The notes under the pieces are model-generated. The model saw only the letters and a program-made list of their open reading frames with translations. It ran no database searches and was not told where the DNA came from. DNA of 64,000 nucleotides, taken from NCBI GenBank assembly GCA_025890175.1, contig JANPYM010000008.1, forward strand, positions 515,501-579,500, written 5' to 3'. Below are positions 1 through 10,772 of the stretch, one piece after another (within the stretch, counting starts at the first letter, position 1; every line of letters begins with the position of its first letter). This stretch comes from Ciborinia camelliae (taxonomy: Eukaryota; Ascomycota; Leotiomycetes; Helotiales; Sclerotiniaceae). A program made the position numbers and the translations under genes.

Positions 1-55
1 CGAGACCCTCGCTCTGGCTCTGACTCTAGCTCTAGCTCTGGCTCTGGCTCTGGGA
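1..55. repeat. GAGCCA/GAGCTA-type hexanucleotide tract inside a coding region
   Basis: Degenerate six-base units (GCTCTG, GCTCTA on the plus strand) are translated on the minus strand as alternating Pro-Glu and Leu-Glu. The tract stays in frame with the gene covering it. Confidence 0.6.
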
Positions 56-635
56 CGTATAAAATACCAGTTGAGTTATCCTTAGCAAACGATCCCCTGG
101 CATAGAATTCAGGGTGTTTAGACAAAACTGAAGGACTGATGAATTTAACAAACCCCTCGTATACGCCACCATCGCCATGGAACTTCAGATTTCCATATTC
201 TTCTTCGACAGGAAGTACTGAGAGCTGGATATACATATGATGCTCGGGTGCACGATAGTCGGTTGCTGGAATTCGGTCCACGGGCTCAAATCCAGGTTTC
301 CAAGTGGAAGTTTCCTTGACCCTCATGGAATATTTCTCACATACCTGGGCGGTTGTTTTCGAAATCCAGTCGGTAAATGACTTCGGAAGTGCAATATAGA
401 TTTTCTTGGAGTCTGATGTTTTTACTTTCTGATACTGCATATTCGGAAAGTAAAGCTTGTCGGATTCGAAAGTGGTGGTTGTAGTATAGGCGGGATTTTT
501 CTCATACTTTGTACCCGAGAATATTATTTTGTGGTGCGTATGGTCAGCGGTGTCGGGATGATATACAGTCCCATAGAAGGGGGCGAGTGTAGTTGGTATA
601 TTATCCTCATTCAGAGTGGTTGTACTGGACGACAT
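1..635 (-). CDS. Uncharacterised protein, tandem-family copy 1 (3' end beyond window)
   Basis: An open frame runs from an ATG at 633-635 to the left edge, so at least 211 residues are present and the C-terminus is missing. I do not recognise the domain. No signal peptide or membrane segment is visible. The protein has a central block ESDKLYFPNMQYQ followed by IYIALPKSFTDWI, and a later LSVLPVEEEYG. The same blocks in the same order occur in the next two minus-strand genes (1843-2538 and 3904-4470), so this looks like the most distal member of a tandem family of three. The last residues visible are a Pro-Glu/Leu-Glu low-complexity run coded by a GAGCCA/GAGCTA minisatellite at 1-55, which may vary in length between strains. 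Function unknown. Confidence 0.6.
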   Translation of the reverse strand, partial: MSSSTTTLNEDNIPTTLAPFYGTVYHPDTADHTHHKIIFSGTKYEKNPAYTTTTTFESDKLYFPNMQYQKVKTSDSKKIYIALPKSFTDWISKTTAQVCEKYSMRVKETSTWKPGFEPVDRIPATDYRAPEHHMYIQLSVLPVEEEYGNLKFHGDGGVYEGFVKFISPSVLSKHPEFYARGSFAKDNSTGILYVPEPEPELELESEPERGS

Positions 636-1842
636 TGTGATTGGATGTTTAATGGTAACTTGGGTTTGAAAGTGTTCAGTCCGTTGATGTACTAATTTGT
701 ATCGTGTCTTTCCTATTTAGGAATGTCAATAACACGCACGTAAAATAACATAGGGCATACGTGCTCGTGCATAGAATCGCCCGAGTGGATGATTGAAAAG
801 TGTGTTGAGTGTTCAAAGCGCTATTGACTTGATGGTGATTTTAGAAGAAAGAAAAAGTTGAGAGGTGGGAAAGCTCAAGCATTGTGAATCCAAGATCGAG
901 GGATTGGAATATCCATTATGAATCATTGATGATGATTAGGCAACACCATTTCCGAAGTTTTGCATCTATTAACATGCGCGTGAATTATTTTGATCGTGTC
1001 TATAGCAGGTTTGGACGTGCTTGTAATATTTCTGGTCTATCCGCCACATACGAAGCAGATGCTTGCGTAGAGTCATAGGTCAATGTTCAAGGATGCTTCG
1101 CATGCTGTATAGTGGCGGATTGATATTCGAAGGGGCATTGAATAGTAAAATTGGTCTGGATAAATAAGATAGTATAAGATACTTCAATATCTAGGAATAA
1201 GTTGGATCAGAAATTACTGCATGTTTGGAATAATATGAATACCTGAAAACTCTCAAAAATGTTGTTTGCTCTGCTTACTATCATTGCTTCTAATCACTGA
1301 GTGTGTGTAAAGATGTTGATTTGAAAGTTACGCCTAGAATGGACCGCACCAACTTCCACACATCAATCACCCTGATAGCAATCAATAAAGTATTCTAATT
1401 AGGTATACAGTAACACATTCAAACAAAGATGCATTCATTCGCAGAACCAAATTAAGAGCACGTCAAGTTTTCTCATATAATTCCGGAACATCAACGCATG
1501 TTATATTTGGCACTCAAAGATCAATACATGGTCCTCAGAAGAAACAACAGCCAGAAAACCATGGTACCCAAGACCTATCCCTATACAGCAAAATCCCTAA
1601 CATCCGAAACCCCTGCGCCCGAGTCGGCCACATTCTGCTGTTTTGACTTCATGGTGTTATATTCCTTTATCTCTGGGAATAGTTAGCCCAAACCATTATC
1701 TTTAGAGATCGTTATAATCCTGAGGAGTCTACGTAAGTGAAAAATGGGGCTGGAATTTATTTTCCATGGCGATATAATACTCTCAAATTGAATACTCAAT
1801 CAATGATGTTCAGGATCAACGTGCATCCTGGAACATCAATGA
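636..1842. other. Intergenic, no gene recognised
   Basis: The upstream side of copy 1 and the downstream side of copy 2 of the tandem family. Only short, unsupported ORFs are present and none has recognisable family features. I see no RNA gene or repeat. Confidence 0.4.
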
Positions 1843-2538
1843 TCAAATCAATTCGAGTTGATATGCCATTTCGGCCACCATTTTCACTTCCATACAGGAA
1901 ATATAAAAATACATACTATCGAAAACACTTCTAAGGTCACGTTTGACCTCTTCTTGATCATACCAACCTTCATCACTGGTCTTTGGGTTGAAGCCCGAAA
2001 ATTTTACAAGGTTCGGCTTACTTGTTTCGTCATACACAGCAACGCCAAATCGAAAGATTGCATCCATCGTCCCAGTATATTCCATTCGACCGTATGGACC
2101 TTCAAGTTCGGGGTATCGCTCTGATATTTCAACGAACAAATGACCTTCAGGTGGATTGAGAGTCTCAACTATAGGCCAGTGGACATCACCATGCGGGAAT
2201 GTTTTCTTGTATTGCTTCCCGTTGGTGACTAGACGAACAAATTCTTCGGGAAAAGCAATGAAGATGCCCGTTGTCGTGACTTGGTAATGCAGGTTGTGAA
2301 AACGTACTTTGTCAGACTCGATGTTGACTGCTTCTTGATCTTTAGAAGTCTTTCCTCCGCGATGACGAATTAAGAAAAGTTGGTAATAATAAGCATAGCG
2401 GTGAAACTGGGTCGAAACATCCCTTTCGGTCGCGTCCTGGAAATCGACCTCAAACGTGCGCGATGATACGTATTCCACGGAGTCCACCTTTGACGACATT
2501 GCGTCTTGGCCAAGAGTTTCACGAGGGTTGAGCTCCAT
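1843..2538 (-). CDS. Uncharacterised protein, tandem-family copy 2
   Basis: About 231 residues from the ATG at 2536-2538. The frame is open a little further upstream but only with a TTG. That upstream part reads as the end of an intron: a GTATGT donor near 2594 and a GCTAACTAG branch/acceptor near 2555, so a 5'UTR intron is likely. Blocks ESDKVRFHNLHYQ and IFIAFPEEFVRLV correspond to ESDKLYFPNMQYQ and IYIALPKSFTDWI of copy 1, and EISERYPELEGPYGR parallels its LSVLPVEEEYG. A second in-frame Met at residue 14 (MSSK) resembles the MSS and MSG starts of the neighbours and could be the true start. Function unknown; no signal peptide or membrane helix. Confidence 0.6.
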   Translation of the reverse strand: MELNPRETLGQDAMSSKVDSVEYVSSRTFEVDFQDATERDVSTQFHRYAYYYQLFLIRHRGGKTSKDQEAVNIESDKVRFHNLHYQVTTTGIFIAFPEEFVRLVTNGKQYKKTFPHGDVHWPIVETLNPPEGHLFVEISERYPELEGPYGRMEYTGTMDAIFRFGVAVYDETSKPNLVKFSGFNPKTSDEGWYDQEEVKRDLRSVFDSMYFYISCMEVKMVAEMAYQLELI

Positions 2539-2699
2539 AGTCCAGCTAAGGTACCTAGTTAGCAATAATATGATAGCCAGTTATCTAACATACCTTATTC
2601 TCTTCGGTGTGGAATTTTTTCTGCGAGGGATGAAGAGGTGTTGTTCCTCAAATGATAGAAGTTGAGACTTTTTGTGGAGAGGAATGTTATGTTTGGAAG

Positions 2700-3903
2700 A
2701 TTGTATATCATTTAATGTGCGCAGGATGTTGGAAATAGAAAGGTGGAAAAGAAGAAGACAAGAGCAAAATCTTCAGTGGACAATCTTAGATGATTAAGAA
2801 TGATGGCCTAAGTCGGAAGCTTCCATGGAAAGTGGCCGAAGAATTATTAATCTGTCATAGTTATTGTGAATCATGAAGCCAGAGTATCACAGACATCACT
2901 CTGGAATCACGTGCATACGGTTTGGTTGTGACTGATGCTGTATAGGTAGAGTTGGATATTCGAAAATGGTCTTTGCAATGAACATTCAATATTTCCAAGT
3001 GGTTTAAATGACAAGAATACGAACTTTGACTACAGCCGTTTCGCTCGGGGCTAAAAATAAATACAAATCGCTAACACATCCGCATTTGTTTATGCCCCTT
3101 ACAACTGCCGATCAGTTTATATTAAAATAGAAGTTATTAAATTAAACAATCACCAAAAAGGCTCTAAAACACATACATGCCCTGGCTCGCCTTCAATGCC
3201 CATCTATGATATGTTAGGCTAATGATAGTATGGCTATGTGACCAAAAGTCACGGACCCCGAACGGTCCTTGCCCCCTGACAGTGCCACCCGTATTTACTT
3301 CCTATAATCTTATATGTATATATTTATTATATTATATAGTATTTTCTGTTTAAAATAATTTTCAATTCAATGTCTCCATCTGAACATTGTGCATATTTCT
3401 TTCAACTAATTAGACCCGGTAATACTCGGGTTCTCTTGATTATTGAGGTATTGTTGAACATATTGTATTGTTGTTGTGACTATCGAGCTAGTATACATAG
3501 AACTATTTTATAACAACAGGTAGTTTAAAATATATATATTAGAGAAAATGGCGATAGAAGAGTTAAGATTAAATCATCTACATGCATTTTTATACATCGC
3601 ACTACATAAATCAACACTATTGAAGGGAAATTTATAAAACGTCAACATGAGTTTGCATTCATAAAAGACGATACATAATGCCACTCTATGATAATCCTAT
3701 ACTTCCGAACCCCTTGTCTATAACAAAATCCTCATCAACCATGGTACCAGTGTTGTCGATTGTGACGGAATCGTCGATCCAAATTCCTCCCACATGCTAG
3801 AACTATAGTATGCGAGAATCTTGCTACCTGAGGCTGTACTGAGGTTAGCTTCGATGGAATATCAAGAAGACTGTGGTAATTAAAGGCACCAATACCTAAA
3901 GAA
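2700..3903. other. Intergenic, no gene recognised
   Basis: Spacer between copies 2 and 3 of the tandem family, rising in A+T after about 3300. A short GC-richer patch at 3240-3300 stands out from its surroundings and could be a fragment of a mobile element, but I cannot identify it. Confidence 0.35.
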
Positions 3904-4470
3904 TTATGTGGCTGGCTCTTCATCAGGCCACACTATGTCCATCCCAAGCTCAAAGCAGGTCTCGCCCGAATCTTTGTAGTGAGCAAAATACATCGTGATT
4001 TCCCCAGCAAATGGGCCGTAATTTCTGTCATAGAAGGAGTCTGTCATCACCCCTCTTGGTGCGGTCTCAAGGCCTATTCTGATATCTATTTCTGCTGTAT
4101 CAGAGGTGGATCTTTCAGATCCCTGGGTGATATGTTTAAATATAACCTCGCCTTTACCATCCTCAGCCCACCATTTCTTTATTCCTTCTTCAACGCGGCG
4201 AACAAACATTTGGGGAAGAGATGAGAATGCGACCCCATCAGAGTTCCGCTTGTACTGTAACGACGGAAGGTGATAGAGGCTACATTGAAGCCCATCAGGT
4301 TTCACGAAGATGACTTGATAGAGCGTACATTCGGACGGTTCGTAAAGGACCCAATCACACCCTACGCTCCACGATTGTCGCTGTACAAGAAGGATAGTAA
4401 AGTTGTACTCGGGAGCAACTAGAGGTACCTGAATTGATTGCGTCGCCGCTTGGGGCGTGTTTCCAGACAT
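3904..4470 (-). CDS. Uncharacterised protein, tandem-family copy 3
   Basis: 188 residues, ATG at 4468-4470, TAA at 3904-3906, no intron needed. The central block CSLYHLPSLQYKR, followed by VAFSSLPQMFVRRVEEG, lines up with the ESDK.xF.N..YQ and IFIAFPEEFVRLV blocks of copies 1 and 2. A YGPFAGEITMYFAHYKD segment parallels the YGR...FRFGVAVYDE part of copy 2. It is the most divergent copy. Same strand and similar spacing (about 1.2-1.4 kb) as the others suggests local duplication. No membrane segment or secretion signal seen. Function unknown. Confidence 0.6.
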   Translation of the reverse strand: MSGNTPQAATQSIQVPLVAPEYNFTILLVQRQSWSVGCDWVLYEPSECTLYQVIFVKPDGLQCSLYHLPSLQYKRNSDGVAFSSLPQMFVRRVEEGIKKWWAEDGKGEVIFKHITQGSERSTSDTAEIDIRIGLETAPRGVMTDSFYDRNYGPFAGEITMYFAHYKDSGETCFELGMDIVWPDEEPAT

Positions 4471-5148
4471 TTTAGAGTTATCTACGACTTATGTCAATAG
4501 GACCATCCAGCATCGGCAACTATAGATTTGAGTTCTGGTCATACGTACTGCAATTTGATACTGGCTAGTTTTATGCAGTGGAATCTTATCAATATGTTAT
4601 CGTGTGTGGGCTGATGTGTTGAGGAACAGTATTGCGGTTGAGAAAGTGGAAGTGTTTCGTACGTAAATGTTGCGAAGAGAAGTGTGAAGAAAAGAAGGAA
4701 GGAAACCGACCAGGGCCGTTCCTTGAGTATCCAGAATCGGGCAGCTCGTTTTGCCATGATGCAACCATTTTTGCTAAAAGAAATGTTTTGTGCAGGGAAA
4801 ACGATGACTGGAATGGTGACTGGAAATCATGCCTATGCTTATTTTGAATGGATATGGATGACCAGTTCCATATCTTGTGCAACTGTGCATAATTAATATG
4901 AACAATGAATGGAATAGAAGCTCAAACGGTCTTGTTATCCCTTGAGAAATAATGGAAATGGTATTTCAAATCTCTATATTCATCTTGAATGATAAACCGA
5001 CCAAGATCCTAAATCGCGTTGTTTGACATGATCAATTAAAAAACGGCATTTTGGGTATCCGTATTCGCCGTCAACTTCAAGTACATGATAGCTGCATCCC
5101 GAAACTGCATACGTGTCCTTCTAGGCAGAAACAGGTGGCTTTACGAAC

Positions 5149-5448
5149 TCAAGGGCTTGAAATGACAATTTTGATCCTATCCTTGCCGAGAGAGAGGGCG
5201 TGGTGGAATTGTGAATCACAAAAGGCACATCTCATGTAAGCAAATGGTCCATCGAATGATCCCCACCATTTGTAACTCCCTTTAGGAACAATTTCGAATC
5301 CGTATTTTGTGATATCTCGGTCCAACTGATCTCGTGAGAATTTGACCACCGATCTGAGAGCCAAGACTTTTGCTTTCTTAACAAGCGAGCCCCTTTTCGT
5401 GTACCTCCGCCCCGGAAAATATTCTTCGAAGTCAACCACATCCACCAA
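5149..5448 (-). pseudogene. Possible gene fragment or terminal exon, unknown
   Basis: A 99-codon frame with coding-like composition (YFPGRRYTKRG, SYKWWGSFDGPFAYMRC, CAFCDSQFHHAL) but no ATG at its upstream end; it opens on a TTG. It could be the last exon of a gene whose 5' part is lost, entered through an AAG acceptor just upstream of 5460, or a decayed copy. No family recognised. Confidence 0.25.
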
Positions 5449-5548
5449 AAGAAACGTCAGATCTTCAATTATTAATTAATCCCGATTTTAAAATTCTCTC
5501 CGAAAATTGTAGTTCGATCCTTCATCATCCTTCCTCCCCACCTCCACT

Positions 5549-6214
5549 TCAAGAATCCAATCTTTTGCATAAAATATAAACAGGCCGCAATCGAACTGGT
5601 ACAATTGTCATCTCGACTGCAATTTTAATCTCCGCTTCCTCAATGTCGTCTTCAAATTCCTCTCCATCCTCCGCAATTAACATTTCAGGCTCAACCTCAG
5701 AGCAGATGAGCAGGGGCGGAGTGGGGGTGCTGGGTTTGGTGTCAGTTTCCGTGCCAATGGTTGTTGGAGGAGCAGGGATCGTGAGGCCAATTACTGGGGA
5801 ATTGAATGTCAGTGGTTATTTCATAAATCTTATAGATTTAGTGAACAGATCGAGTAAAAATATAGAAAAGTCGGGAGAAAATGGAGAAGAAAGAGAGAAT
5901 ACCTACTGCCTACCAGCGAATGCCGGCGATCCTTTTCCATCCCACGGTTTGAAATTCCCATTAACCTTGGTAAGGTAAACGAGTCTCTTCTGCGAGGCAA
6001 AAGGTGGCGAAGTACTCCAGTCAGTGATTTTGGGATAGGAGGGAGAGGCTTTTCTCCGGATGAAGAAGCGTGGGGAGGGTTGGCAGGGTTGGGAGGGGGG
6101 GTGGCTGAGGGACGAGATTGGTTGCCCTTGCTTTATTTTCGGTTAGTAACTCAATTCAATTGCCAGGATAAAGGGTAGGACTTACGAACGAGACTTCAAT
6201 GAATTTTGGGGCAT
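5549..6214 (-). CDS. Small uncharacterised protein, three exons
   Basis: Exons 6186-6214, 5907-6130 and 5549-5793 give 165 residues with ATG, phase-consistent joins and a TGA. Intron 1 (55 nt) has a GTAAGT donor and a TACTAAC branch site; intron 2 (113 nt) has a GTAGGT donor and a CCCCAG acceptor. The N-terminal half is basic and Pro/Ser-rich (KSRSKGNQSRPS, GEKPLPPIPKSL, RHLLPRRRDS); the C-terminal half is acidic (EDGEEFEDDIEEAEIK). No known domain, signal peptide or membrane helix. A 111-codon plus-strand ORF over the same DNA was judged to be a shadow because only the minus strand gives splice signals with a continuous frame. Not recognised. Confidence 0.5.
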
Positions 6215-6751
6215 TTTTCTCGTGGCTGGTGCTTTTGTGTCTCCAGTTTTGTCGATCTAACAATTAGATCGACAGTCGACTGGGGAAGAAAGAAGAAAAC
6301 AATAGAATTACCCAAAATGGTGGAATATGATTAGCAAGGGAATTTTGCCAGACGCTAGTTGAGGGAAAAACAGTGAATTTTGAAAGAAATTTACAACCGA
6401 GATTGAAAAACAGACAGGCAAATGAATGTTGGATCAGACAATATCCGAAGCATATGAAGAAAAATCATACATACCTTTCTTCTCCAGTCAACAGTCAACC
6501 CAACCAAGACCAAAAAGCTCAAGAATACCAAGCCAAATGACACCGGGAGTGATACTCAGCGGTCCTTGAGCTATGGATTTAACAAATGCCTTTCAAAAAA
6601 CAGCTTTTGTGGCTGGAAATCTATGAACCTCTCGAAACTCTCGAGTTTTTTTTGGTGGCCACACTCTCCGTAGATTGCCCAAGACGGATTCATCTGAATC
6701 CGTTCGTTTAGAGCAGTCTGACTAATTATGCGAATAAATAGAGAAGGTTTA

Positions 6752-7036
6752 TTATCGATGAAAACTAGCATATGCTTCAAGCTTGGTTGAAACATCATCA
6801 TTATCCGTGTCAAGGATATATGAGATGAGGCCAAAACCAACAGAACTTTGCTTCCAGGCAAGCAAGTTCCCAAAGTCAAAACGAGATGTTGCGAACCGAC
6901 GTAAGTCAATCGTCGAGGGCCCAGGAGCAGCACTAGGACTTTGAGATTTGACATCTCTGTTCTCTGGAGAACTGGATGACTCTTCTTCGGCCAGGGTTGC
7001 CAACGCATCCAGGTTTTTGGTCGGGCTGGAACCCAT
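6752..7036 (-). CDS. Possible small protein, unknown
   Basis: 94 codons from an ATG (MGSSPTKNLDALATLAEEE), Ser-rich then IDLRRFATSRFDFGNLLAW. A second frame overlapping and extending to 6571 also reads plausibly (ERIQMNPSWAIYGECGHQ), so the true gene may include an unplaced intron or be frameshifted. No family recognised. Confidence 0.3.
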   Translation of the reverse strand: MGSSPTKNLDALATLAEEESSSSPENRDVKSQSPSAAPGPSTIDLRRFATSRFDFGNLLAWKQSSVGFGLISYILDTDNDDVSTKLEAYASFHR

Positions 7037-7091
7037 AATGCCTATTTCCTTTGAGTGGTTGCATCGAATGACTTCTGGTCTGACACTGGAC

Positions 7092-7235
7092 TACCGTATA
7101 AACTCAGTAATAAGAGGTAGTGAAAGTCCGTGTGCCAGACGGAAGGCACTTGAGGCGTCTGTGGCTTTGCTGTGGCACAAATGTCTAAAAGCACAGACGC
7201 TTTCTATCTCTTATGAGGTATGAGTTTATACGGTA
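7092..7235. mobile_element. MITE candidate with TA target duplication
   Basis: A 140-bp element (7094-7233) begins CCGTATAAACTCA and ends with the perfect inverse TGAGTTTATACGG, flanked on both sides by TA. Further inside, CTCTTAT-type sub-arms continue the inverted repeat, and a separate nested hairpin (GCGTCTGTG at 7155-7163, CACAGACGC at 7192-7200) makes the whole element foldable. TA duplication and short TIRs fit a Tc1/mariner-mobilised MITE. No coding capacity. Confidence 0.55.
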
Positions 7236-7240
7236 TGAAC

Positions 7241-10200
7241 ATTGGTATCGGTATTCAACCGTGGTAGATCAGAGCATCTGATTAGCATGGCATCACCTAG
7301 TGAACCAGGCCGACAATATGACTTTTTGATAGAGTGGGTGCAGTCAACCGTTGAAGATCGTCCGGCAGTGGCAACAAATTGAGATTGAACCCCATTATTC
7401 ACTGAAGGAGAACGTATATATCTTCGGCCTTCAATATATCAACGTCTCCCAATCCACATCTCCCAATTCTCATTTACCCGTTCTCTGACCTGGAATCTGT
7501 ATAAAAGCCACTGTTTTGTTCACAGCTGGCGAAGCCGAGAGATGACCATCTACTGCCATCTGACACGGATGATTCTTGCTCGTTCAAAGTTGCCGAAATA
7601 TCCAGAAATTTGAATTGCCGAATAACAAAAGAGCGCCTGCAAATTCTAATGAGAAGTCTTTCTTGTCTGCGTTTAAGTTTACTTGAGTAAGAAGAATATT
7701 GGTTTATAAGCATATGGACAAACTAGTAATTTCCTTGTTGTACTTGAGAACCTCCCATGGGGTTGCTGGTAGTAGCCATGCATTGCCGCGAAGTCCGCTA
7801 GGACATCGCTTGGTTCATATTGTGGATTCCAAGTATTGAGCTGGCAAGTGGAAAGTGCCCAGAAGCGTCAGCTTGGATATTTGAAGCCCGATCGATTCTC
7901 CAACGACTCGAATTCTTTTTGAGATCTTCTGGTGTTGAAATGGTACCGGGCAAGTACTCTCTCCATATCCTACTCTACTACCACCGGTGCGGTCATATTC
8001 TGAGCGCTCGGAGGCTTTTCCAAGGCGGAGAGTACGATAATAGATCGAGACTATACACATATTAGCTATTGCCCACAACATGCACTCGTATTCTATTGTT
8101 TTTATCATACAAGATGCCGGGGGGTTGAAAGTACGCACCCTGTTTCCAGCAAGAACGTGTAGTTTTAACGAGTCCTTACTCAACACTGTTCATCTCTTAA
8201 TAAGCCTTCTCGGTGTCGACTTTTGGAGAGTTATCGGCGTTTCTGTCTTGTCTATACGAACAAATCCAAACCACCGTGACGTATATATACATTTGATTTC
8301 TTCGTTGATCCACGGAATAATCTTGCCGATGGCTACGACCTGCGTCACGTTCTTTTAGGATGTCGAGAATACGTTCGAGATTTGTGAAATTTTGGGTGCC
8401 TTATAATGGCTTAGTAAACCATCCGTCGTGTTGCATTCGAAGATAGTATATAACCCACCCAAGCCTGCTAAGAATCAAAGTTCAGTCAAATATCAAGTGA
8501 TAGTATGAGCAGAGTCTTACAAAACAGCAGATCTCGAATTGATCTCGAAATCTCGTGCTATCTGAGCTTCTGATTTGTCAAGCCTTGTCCTTTGCAGGAG
8601 CAAGTTCGATCTTCATCATTCTTCCAATTCACCTGAAGGCTCATCTGTGTGCCAAGCAAGGCTCATATGTTGGAACATCATCTCAAGATAGTGTAGAGAG
8701 AGATCTACCCGCCTGATGAGTAATTTAGACACCATTGCAGCTTTCAAGTATGGTAGTTCATATGCTGGTAGATGACTATCGAATGAATGTCAATTGGTCA
8801 TCAACTGATTGCACAAGAGGTAATTTACTAACCTGATCAATAGCTCAGACATCTTTGCTAGTAACCTATTGAAGAGAACGAGAGATCAAGAGTCCGATAA
8901 CTGATTTTGGCTGATGATAATATGATGTTAGCAATGTACTAATTAATTTCCTGCTTAAAAGCTGCGTCAAAAAAGCAGCTCACTTGAAATTCCCCATATC
9001 GCGTCCCATCCTCCCACACTTGAGCACCCACAAACCAAAACTCGAATTTTGCAATCTCGAGTATAAAACAAATTTCCTTTGGCAAGAACTTACGCATTCA
9101 AATTCAAACCAATTCCACACTCCATTGAGTAAAAACTCATGTTCTGCTACAGAAAACAAGCAAATTCGCATACTTGTATATCCGTCGGCCGCCGGATAAG
9201 GAAGAAAGAAAGGAAGAAAAGTGAAGAGGGGGAATTTACAATTCTGAGAACCTTAACCTTAGACATTGACAACAAAGATATCTAAGCTGTCACTACCTAC
9301 TAGGGCAAGAGCAAGCTCAAATTACAGCGGGTCCATGCGAGAATGGCAAAAATGACCTGATTTCTCGGCAGTGAAAACTTGAGATTGTGCCACTAGGTAC
9401 GGGACTTGGAGCGGGTTATGAGGGCCCATTTTCAAGTTTTGTGGTTGGAAAATAAGTTACTTATATTTGGATTCTCGACATATTAGCTTCAGCCGCTTTT
9501 GATACACTTGATATATGGCCTAAGATGAAGCTCAGTCAACAACTTATATACTCGAGTTCGAAGACCTTGTACGAAGCCGTCAGGATTCGACTTCCTCGGC
9601 CAACTAATGGACTGCAAACTGTGACTATCTTGGAGTCGGGTTCCGTACTTCACGTAAAAAGAGAGTCTTGGTCTTCACTTCTATCCTGCATTTCACACAA
9701 GCTTCTCTCCTCGCTCAAATAACAAGAAGCAGTTGATTTTCGGTCCTTCGACACCTCCATGAGAGTTACTACCTTCATCCTTTTACATAACATAAGTGGC
9801 TGTCAATAATAACAGATTGCTAATAGTGGGACTTGTAAATACTCGACTATGTCGACACCAGACAAGAAATGCATTGGCTGTAGGCATTTATGACATTGAG
9901 ATTAGTTACCACCAAGCTCTAGGCGAGGTTCATAAAGTGACAGCAAAACATCAACAGGAAACAGCGATGTGATAATCCCAATGACAGTAATCCTGCCCAT
10001 CTCCTCTTTCATCACAATCTCGCATCCAACAACTGCAATAGTAAAAACCCATCAACAACAAAAACCCACCCAAAAGCGAACTTCCAGCAACACCACCAAC
10101 TTAAGGTTTCTTTAGATAACACCCCCCATACAAGAACAACCCGAACCGAAGCAAGAAGAAAAGAAAATCCCCCATTTTCTTGTGCGGATACTTCGGTTTT

Positions 10201-10772
10201 CGTGGATTCTTATCCCTATCATATCCCTCCGCAAGCGATATTTATACCCACGGCTCAACTCCCCTTCCCGCAAACCTCTCCATCCACCCGGGCCAACGCA
10301 TGCCAAAAGTAAAGTACACGAGGCATGGATAGTATAAATCACATCACGAGACCAAGAAGCTATCAAACAATACACCAATACAACCTCCTCATTCCCACCC
10401 ATCCATCCATCCATCCATCCATCCATCCCTCACCCACCGTAATAGAAACCCCCCTCCTAACCCCCTATACACAATAAAACCCCCTCCTCCTCCCCACACA
10501 AAACTCCCCCAAAAAAAAGCCCACCAGCCAAAATCCCAGAACCTACCCCAGGGCCATCATCTTCAAATCCATTAATTCCCCTTCTCCTTCCCTAATAGCG
10601 CGTACCAAATTCTATATCCCAGAAGCATTGAAGATTCCCACCTTTTAATTTTTCCCGCCTACTATCGCCGTGGCTCCTTATATCCCGATAAGTATTATTA
10701 AGTATTCTTTCGAATCCCACAACACCAGGATAGAAAAATTAAAATCGAAAATAGAAAATAGAAAATAGAAAA
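7241..10772. other. 3.5 kb without a recognised gene
   Basis: Only short ORFs (most without ATG) are present; I recognise none. A short tetranucleotide (CATC) run lies at 10402-10426, and C-rich/A-rich low-complexity sequence leads into the transposon at 10773. No RNA gene seen. Confidence 0.4.

Noticed and set aside
5643..5978. Plus-strand 111-codon ORF beginning MSSSNSSPSS
   Set aside because: The opposite strand gives a three-exon model with canonical GTAAGT and GTAGGT donors, a branch site and continuous frame, so the plus ORF is taken as its shadow.
7815..8186. 123-codon minus-strand ORF
   Set aside because: Begins with GTG/TTG rather than ATG, the opposite strand is equally open, and no family features are visible.
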